64,000 nt of DNA from Urechis unicinctus. Taxonomy: Eukaryota > Annelida > Polychaeta > Xenopneusta > Urechidae. The DNA lies in NCBI GenBank assembly GCA_034190875.2, contig CM067349.1, forward strand, positions 5,048,479-5,112,478, given 5' to 3'. The translations under genes were made by a program, and so were the position numbers. Position 1 is the stretch's first letter; each line of letters begins with the position of its first letter. The notes below the pieces were generated by a model. It was given only the letters and a program-made list of their open reading frames with translations. It did no database searches and had not been told where the DNA came from. Shown piece by piece: positions 58,146-64,000 of this stretch.

Positions 58146-58820
58146 ATGGCCCCAGTACCTGAGTATGCGATGAGAACGTGAGGTTGAGTATTCTCCCAGC
58201 AGTCTTATTCCATTTAACAAATAGTTTCTTATATCCATTACAATTGATTGTCTATAACTGTTAGCCGTGAAAACTGCAGCAATAAGTATTGAATAATTCA
58301 CATAGCGTTTTGTGTTGCAACTCGCCAAAGATCTCAATAATTTCGTTAAATGATACATTAAACATCGAACATTTTGGTTTACAATCTCTATAATCAGTCA
58401 ACTTAATATCAATATCATTCCCAAAGTGTTTATTCCTAGACTATGTGATATTGGATCAATAGTTGAATTCGGCAAATCATTAGTAGTATGGCCAGGTAAA
58501 ATCATAGCACTAAATAATTTACATTACATGCCAACAAGTTTGGGCGTTCCGTTAATCAAGTGTCAGAACAAAGCTCACGATTTCCTATACATTCTACTAA
58601 AACAGAGGATGTTACAAAATAATTAACTGCGCTGTCATCACAAATACCCGCATCAATCGTTTTCATCAAATCAAGCATTGCATTGTGATTTGTAGGAATC
58701 TTTTATATAACGTTGCGTGCATATAAAAAAGAAGGCTCGCGATAGGTTCTGATCCATTTGTAGTTTTTACCAAAGTAAGAACACTCTTACCGACTGGATT
58801 TATTTTTTCCATAAGTCAAT
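58146..58820 (-). pseudogene. LINE ORF2 fragment, entry to reverse transcriptase
   Basis: Three islands in different frames. DLWKKI at 58817-58800, followed by a Gly-Ser-x-Pro-Ile-Ala stretch, resembles the FW-x-x-I ... IA segment before the polymerase. LFSAMI ... GH ... STIDPIS at 58517-58446 resembles the LFN-x-M ... HG ... STI-x-PI-x-K pattern at the start of LINE reverse transcriptases. TDYRDCK near 58.40 kb is comparable with the NYRPI motif. A last stretch (58193-58150, with YSTSRSHRILRYWG) resembles the Y-x(5-8)-VRW segment before the QG-x-x-LSP motif. That motif and YADD are not visible. Frameshifts separate the islands, so this is dead sequence. Confidence 0.5.
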
Positions 58821-58874
58821 ATATTACATTCATTCCGAGTATCATTTGCCTAATTTATGTCCAACTTCTTTATT

Positions 58875-59155
58875 TTGGCTACGTGTACGGTATGCCGTTC
58901 ATTGTTTTAGCCACGCATACGTTATAACGTCCTTTGTTTTAGCCACGCATACGGTATGACGTCCTTTGTTTTGGCCACGCGTACGGTATGACGCCCTTTG
59001 TTTTGGCCACGCGTACGGTATGAATTCATTTGCTTTGGCCAAGCGTATGGTATGACAATCTATGTTTAGGCCACGCGTACGGTATGACGTCCTTTTTTGG
59101 GCAACGTGTACGGTATGCCATCCTTTGTTTTGGCCACGCGTTATGTATGCCGATA
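58875..59155. repeat. 32-bp minisatellite, ~9 units
   Basis: Nine tandem units, consensus TTGGCCACGCGTACGGTATG plus ACGTCCTTTGTT, with substitutions accumulating toward both ends and one 31-base unit. 32 is not a multiple of three, so the frame rotates and the array does not encode a peptide repeat. It lies inside the LINE relic, where a LINE would have its Tyr-His-x-Ala-Val-Arg segment. The minus strand of a unit reads HTVRVAK in one frame. Confidence 0.95.
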
Positions 59156-59159
59156 TCTA

Positions 59160-59400
59160 TGTCCTTCCTGTTTCATTATATCATAAGCCACATTCAAGCC
59201 ATATTGAATGCCAGAAAAGTTCATTATCTGGTTTTACAAGTTCTAACAATCTCGCAACTTTTCCTGAGAAAGGCTACTTTAATAAAATATTTTCTCTGTC
59301 AACTTTAGTACAACAGCCAACAATTGCTTATCGGAATGCATCAATAGCTGCGTTGTGTTCACTGCACCACTTATCGCTGCATTGAAGCACATCGTTCGAT
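59160..59400 (-). pseudogene. LINE ORF2 fragment, post-endonuclease linker
   Basis: One minus-strand frame reads CSDKWCSEH (59381-59355), then INID-like NAAID, and after two stops KVARLLELVKPD and FWHSIW (59216-59199) followed by LECG. In LINEs this linker typically has C-x(5-6)-C-x-x-H, then a W-N-x-x-V segment and (F/L)W-x-x-W-x-x-x-G. Three in-frame stops show that it is inactive. Confidence 0.6.
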
Positions 59401-59639
59401 GCACACACAGCATCAAGCAAAATAGCCAATTCACTTTGGTACCGTTTAACGTCCATTTCTGTCACCTGACTCCACGTGAGCCTGACTATCTGTAGACATA
59501 CCGATGTCAGTATTTACATCTATTGTGATGGCTATAGCACGATGAAAGACCTCTGATTCGGAGCAAAATTATTACATATACAAACTCATTAGGATTTTGA
59601 CTGCTGCAAGAAACACTCAAAAATTTCTCCAAATAAACT

Positions 59640-60123
59640 CATTCAAACAGCGAATCTTTGCATTGGTTTCTTAAGACGATGTGCTTGAATCTCAACCGCA
59701 GTGCAGCTTCTTGAATTGACAACAGACTAAACTACATTGATATGCATCCGCTACTTTGCTTCTTGAATCATTATTACAAGGCATATATGCATAAATCAAT
59801 AGTACACTCCCCAAAGAAGAATCAATTAACGCAATTACACAAATGCGCATGTGAGAGATATCTGACTAGAACACATGCTTAGAAAGAGACTTTCGGTATA
59901 AAACTGCAGTTCCACCATAAGGGCGCACTACATGAATGCCGGACATTGAGTCCATACCAGATTTTCTTACAAATTGATAATCTTTATGCGCAATATTTAA
60001 CACTGAGATATTTACTTTAATAACCAAATTGGGCGTAAACCCATTACATGACACTTTTAGTCGTTCGAAAAATCGCAAACATAGGGAGCTCACCTCTTTA
60101 TTCCTTCCACATTCACAGAGCAT
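59640..60123 (-). pseudogene. LINE ORF2 fragment, APE-type endonuclease
   Basis: Minus strand. The frame from 60123 holds SGMDSMSGI then RPYGG (59925-59911) and TAVLYRKSL, the pattern of LINE APE endonucleases (SGI-x-GRPYGG-x-A-x-x-W). It meets a stop at 59866 and continues in the same frame with RICVIALID and LLIYAYMPCNN (YMP at about 59787-59779), the typical R-x-x-x-I ... LL-x-N-x-YMP strand. The catalytic GDFN segment that should follow was not found. In a LINE this domain nicks target DNA for target-primed reverse transcription; here it is non-functional. Confidence 0.65.
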
Positions 60124-60719
60124 ATATTAAAACCATACCTTCTTGGAATAATTTCCATGAGTACAGCCAAAACATTAACTATTGCACGCGTTCTTTCCGA
60201 AAAACATCTGCATCCAATACCTTCAGGCCAGAATTTCGGCTTTTAAAGCAGATATATATCTCCAGCCTCTGCAGCTATCTGGCATGACAAAGTCCATAAT
60301 TCTTGCGCATTTAATTTCGAGCACTTCAACGCTCTGTCCCTCCAAATATGATCTCAGCATTGACGAGTCAATTTGCCATTGCACAAGGAAAATGAGGTGT
60401 CCATATATTCGAGGTCTTGCTCGCAGTGTATCGGTGCGGTAATAGAACATAGTTCGAGGCCTCTCCTAAATTGTCTCGTTATCTCGCCCTATCTGTCGCT
60501 CCTTCTTCTTCGCTTTGCGCTGTTGATACGGCAGCAGATGGAGCTTCTTTTTGTCCTGAGAGGTGGTCAACGTGGGTGTGTGTTTCTGGTGCGCCGTTAT
60601 TCAGAAGGGAAGTGGAAGTGCCTCGAAGCATGGTGCGTCACATGAAGTGTCGATTTCCATGCTGAAACAGCAGCTGAATACTGAATACTGACTTTTGGGC
60701 AAGAGATGCCATGGGGGCT

Positions 60720-61052
60720 TCAGGCTTGCAATGTCTTACATGTAACGCAACAGCGGTGCATTCCTCGGTAATGCTGCGAGGCAACTTGATTAAGTACATT
60801 GCCACATACGTAACCGGCAGCTTTGCAGTCGATTTCCTTTATGGTATCATGTCTTTCAATTGCGCCTTCGTTGGCCTTCGGTTCTGGCGCTCTGTCATTG
60901 TCCCAGAGAATCGCTTTCATGTCAGCATTGGCCTCAGGGCAGTAACGCCCCGTTATCACATCGTTGATGCGGTCGTTAGCCTCACTTTTTAAGTGGAGAA
61001 AGGCGTAAATCAGTAGCTCACTCACTACGGTTTTGGCCTGGCTGTCTGCCAT
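60720..61052 (-). pseudogene. LINE ORF1-like fragment
   Basis: 110-codon frame starting MADSQAKTVVSELLIYAF. Residues 10-50 have the helical pattern ending in YCPEANADMKAILWDN. This parallels the F-Y-x-x-E-E-I-x-x-A-K-x-x-L-W motif found in the N-terminal protein of many invertebrate LINEs. The C-terminal part has Cys residues (CCVTCK) but no clear zinc knuckle. Its base composition is more balanced than the surroundings. It lies upstream of the endonuclease relic on the same strand, as ORF1 should, and stops early. Confidence 0.5.
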
Positions 61053-61269
61053 AGTAGATTATAGCGGTTACAGAACGCGCCAAGTTGGATAACTCTAATG
61101 GCCTACTTTCTAAGCGATTTCAAAATGAGATTGAGCATTGTGTCACAACTAGGGAGGGTTAGGATACACATACCACTGCGAATAAAAGACCAAGTGACAA
61201 ATTATTTTATGATTAGTCTGATGGATGACAAAACAATAGTATACATTATCAGGATCATCCAGAGAAATC
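61053..61269. other. 5' side of the LINE relic, boundary not resolved
   Basis: Between the ORF1-like start and the point where similarity to 46.25 kb begins (ACGCTAGGG). It may hold LINE 5' untranslated sequence or old unit DNA. No target-site duplication could be identified. Confidence 0.3.
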
Positions 61270-64000
61270 AGCGAGTGCGTCGATTTCATTGAGCAACATA
61301 CGCTAGGGCAGAGATGTTGGTTTTAAAGAAAACTGATATGTATGACTGTAGTAAACGTAATCGGCTTGAAATTATACATCTTATCAAATGGATAAGCTAA
61401 CCATAGATAGTTATGGAGAAGGAATCCAACTCGTCTAGCTATCAGTGAGGTTGTCACAACGTCGTGACGATACAACAGAAATAAGCGGAATACCTCTAAG
61501 CAATTATTCTAGATAATCATCTATTTAAAAGCAGGTAAAGCGACTACATTGGTGTGAAATTATACATCTACCGAAATGGACAAGCAAGCCAATGAATTAG
61601 TTTGTAAAAGAGTTCTTCCATCAAACAGTTATATTGTCGCAAAACACGACGATACAACAGAAATAAACGGAATGTGTCCCGGACAATATGCAAGATTAAC
61701 CTTCTGTTAACAAATAAGTTACGCTACTACATAAGTTAAGCATGGTATACCCAGTAATATTAGCTAATTCATACGATTCAACACCTCTATCAGAGCACTT
61801 TAGAGATTGACAAGATGCTCAGTGGATGCACCCATCTGACTCACAATAGCATATCGATATAATGCCAAAGCATTGCGCTGCTAGGAAGGGAATAGCGGTC
61901 ATTGGCTGATCCATTAATAATGTGCCTAAAAAGCTAATGAAACAGAAAGGTTGTTATAAACTATTGGTTCAATTTGCGTTCAGGTTGGTATAGTCACTGT
62001 GCTTTTCTTTGTACCTCTGGACGGCCTTTGCAACAGTACAATTTAACGAAGGACCAGGGTAAAATGATCTGACGACTAGCCAAGTGGAACACATTAAGCA
62101 ATGCTCTATATCATGTAAGTCAATTGTAATGATAAATGTGCCTCCTGTCATGTTTTACCTTCCTTATCTAAACGAGCAACAAGAGCAAATCACATTCCTA
62201 CCATACAAGGATTGGTTGTTGCTTTTTGTCTTCCACTCGAGTTGATATGGTCGTCTATGGACTTAAAAGCACAAAAAACACAACAATTATGTGCCGATAA
62301 GCAGAAGACAATACCTAGCTAACGGCAAAAACCTCATGGACATTAATATAATTGTACTACTGCAAAAGTAGTTGAATATATTCCATTAGCACAAGGCGGC
62401 AGCATTGTTGGAAAGGAGATTGAACGATACAATACATGACACAGGGTTCATGTTTTGAATGATGACGGAATATGGTTAAATGATGTGCAGCGACATATAT
62501 AACGACACGTTATGCTGGATAATGCGTTCACCATAAATTATGGTTGCCCTTGCAGATTCTTCCTAATTTTACATTAAGCACACACAAAACACGAAGTAAG
62601 GAGATGTGACGCCATTATATCTTGGCAAATGAAAGCCATGTTTGGATCACTAATACTATCAATCACAGTTAATTTTGAGGCATTGTTGTTAGTTTATCCC
62701 ATTAACAATAATCACGTAATATAACTTCTGTGCATATAATATTGGCAGCTCTTGACATTTGCATTAAGGAGCCATTCTCAATTGTAATATCACGCTAAAC
62801 TGCTATCTTTTTAGGACAAAGCTGATATTATCAGATTACCATGCATACATTTTCACGAAAGTTTAAAAAATAAGGCATCACGAATTAGTCAAAAACAATG
62901 CAGTTTGTTGAATTGTGATTTGTGAAGAAAGAGTAAACATCTTTCTGGGATTAATATCTAAACATCTGTTATGAAAACAGCAGACGCTGTACATCTAAAC
63001 TTCTGTTTGACTTAACCTAAGAAGCACCGTAAGAGGAATATAACTGACCGTCCTGAAAAGGCGCGTAGCACTATCAGTGCCATGCAGACTCAAGTCATCG
63101 TTTACAACCATACAGGATTCCTACGTTCTAATCCAACATACAGTAAGTGTATCGGCTGATAAGTGGTGCTGTATATTCGTAAAGCGCAGAGTGTGTCCTA
63201 CCTTTGAAAAATGTTGTCAACTCCTTGCCATTTATTATAAGTTCAATATGGATTATAACTGACATTAGTGGCCAGCATAATATACATGTTCAGTTGTCAT
63301 GATGGGCGAGGCATTTAAGGTTATGCATTGCTTATATACTTATAATTCGTACACAAAAATATTAAATGGCTTTGAACGATAGCGAAATGAAACAAAGAAG
63401 ATGGACAAGAGATATATAAATAATTAACACGAATATGTATCTGAGCATGTGCTTCATATGCGTACGCAAATGATTATAGAGTAACCCATTCTATGTAAGG
63501 TAGGAATATAATGTACATTTAAACCTAATCAGACGATTGACAACATTTGCTATTCATCAGTGGTTAATAGTTTCCAACACTCTTCTATTTTAATCGAAAG
63601 CAATGGTGCTAGGTATGGTACTGCTTCACATCTTTGGAAGTGCAACAGTGCTAATGTCAACCGATTAATATACTGCAGTTTATAAAGTTTTTATATATTT
63701 ATGCACTGAAACGATTTCAAGATATTATTCATTCGGGTTCAGTGCACAACAATATTTCCACGGCTTTCTTAGTATGGGCAATCGTAATGGTTACTAACCG
63801 TAAACAGGGAACATTTGCGTTGTTTATGCAATAAGCACAATGATAGTTACTCGATGATAGCTTGATCTAATTAATCGTTTTGTAGCTCTGAAAATACCCC
63901 CTCCCTTATGAAGAACTTGATGCTACTCGTAAGTAAAACTGTAAAGAATACAACGCTCATAGAAACTTCCAAGAATCTTGAAGTAAATCTTTGCAGATTA
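61270..64000. repeat. old segmental duplicate, copy 3 of 3, runs to window end
   Basis: Collinear with 46.25-48.24 kb and on into 48.24-48.65 kb. Near 61.34-61.43 and 61.54-61.60 kb the motif GAAATTATACATCT plus a following ACCAAATGGA-type string occurs twice, so a ~200-bp piece is locally duplicated in this copy. The five-copy landmark appears at 63.70-63.90 kb. No gene was recognised; the block continues past the window edge. Confidence 0.72.

Larger units (their letters stand above)
58146..61052 (-). mobile_element. decayed non-LTR retrotransposon (LINE) relic
   Basis: Minus-strand translation shows, in LINE order, an ORF1-like fragment (61052-60720), APE-type endonuclease pieces (60123 to about 59640), the post-endonuclease linker (about 59400-59160), and sequence leading into a reverse transcriptase (58820-58146). 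All are broken by stops and frame changes, and a 32-bp minisatellite (58875-59155) sits between linker and reverse transcriptase parts. The element lies between sequence matching 53.87 kb and sequence matching about 55.15 kb. The equivalent unit there has about 1.3 kb of unrelated DNA instead, so the LINE arrived after the units were duplicated. The motif style resembles LINEs of marine invertebrates; the clade is not settled. Confidence 0.65.

Noticed and set aside
58875-59155. CRISPR-like array (32-bp units), also considered for 39965-40076 (28-bp units)
   Set aside because: Units abut directly with no spacers, and the surroundings are eukaryotic-type repetitive DNA without cas genes.
59030-59385. 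Plus-strand frames of 92 and 107 codons over the 32-bp minisatellite
   Set aside because: They are shadows of the minisatellite and of the minus-strand LINE relic. The 32-bp period shifts frame each unit.
60711-60992. Plus-strand 93-codon frame
   Set aside because: Antisense shadow of the minus-strand ORF1-like LINE fragment, which has a family-like pattern while this does not.

Overview
The window looks like non-coding nuclear DNA from a eukaryote, most likely an invertebrate animal, though that is an inference. It is AT-rich by eye. It has long (TA)n, (CA)n and (ATC)n microsatellites and large segmental duplications, and no open frame exceeds about 135 codons. I recognised no tRNA, rRNA or intact protein gene. 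The only protein-coding signal I can defend is a decayed non-LTR retrotransposon (LINE) on the minus strand at about 58.1-61.05 kb. It retains an ORF1-like fragment, pieces of an APE-type endonuclease, the linker that follows it, and the start of a reverse transcriptase, all broken by stops and frameshifts.

Most of the window is built from copies of itself at several ages. (1) A recent direct tandem duplication: unit A (about 10.36-18.90 kb) and unit B (about 18.91-29.03 kb) match almost base for base in the stretches compared by eye. B alone carries a ~1.01 kb insertion rich in foldbacks (19.13-20.14 kb), a 476-bp extra segment and a 26-bp G-rich insert. A ~0.86 kb core lies in opposite orientation in the two units, with TA/GT microsatellite at its edges. 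(2) Older, much more diverged collinear copies fill most of the rest: 2.59-7.11 with 31.11-36.30 kb; 7.28-9.32 with 38.07-41.7 kb; 36.35-37.74 with 42.50-44.38 kb; 38.87-41.99 with 48.67-52.5 kb; and 44.88-48.24 with 53.90-56.40 and 61.27-63.62 kb. One landmark recurs near 7.65, 38.45, 48.29, 56.67 and 63.90 kb, so the locus reads as an old tandem array of roughly 7-10 kb units.

Smaller structures sit on this scaffold: a 42-bp-arm hairpin at 7.69 kb that looks like a template-switch scar; a 28-bp x4 repeat at 39.97 kb; a 349-bp x2 tandem at 52.16 kb; and a 32-bp x9 minisatellite at 58.88 kb embedded in the LINE relic. At two sites (8.17-8.39 and 43.92-44.04 kb) a nearby unique sequence seems to have been copied and then broken up by or replaced with TA repeats.

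No set of genes here works together. The interest lies in how the sequence is being duplicated and rearranged and in the repeated association of TA tracts with rearrangement. All comparisons were made by eye, so boundaries are approximate (tens of bases for old copies) and no identity figure is computed unless described as a rough count.
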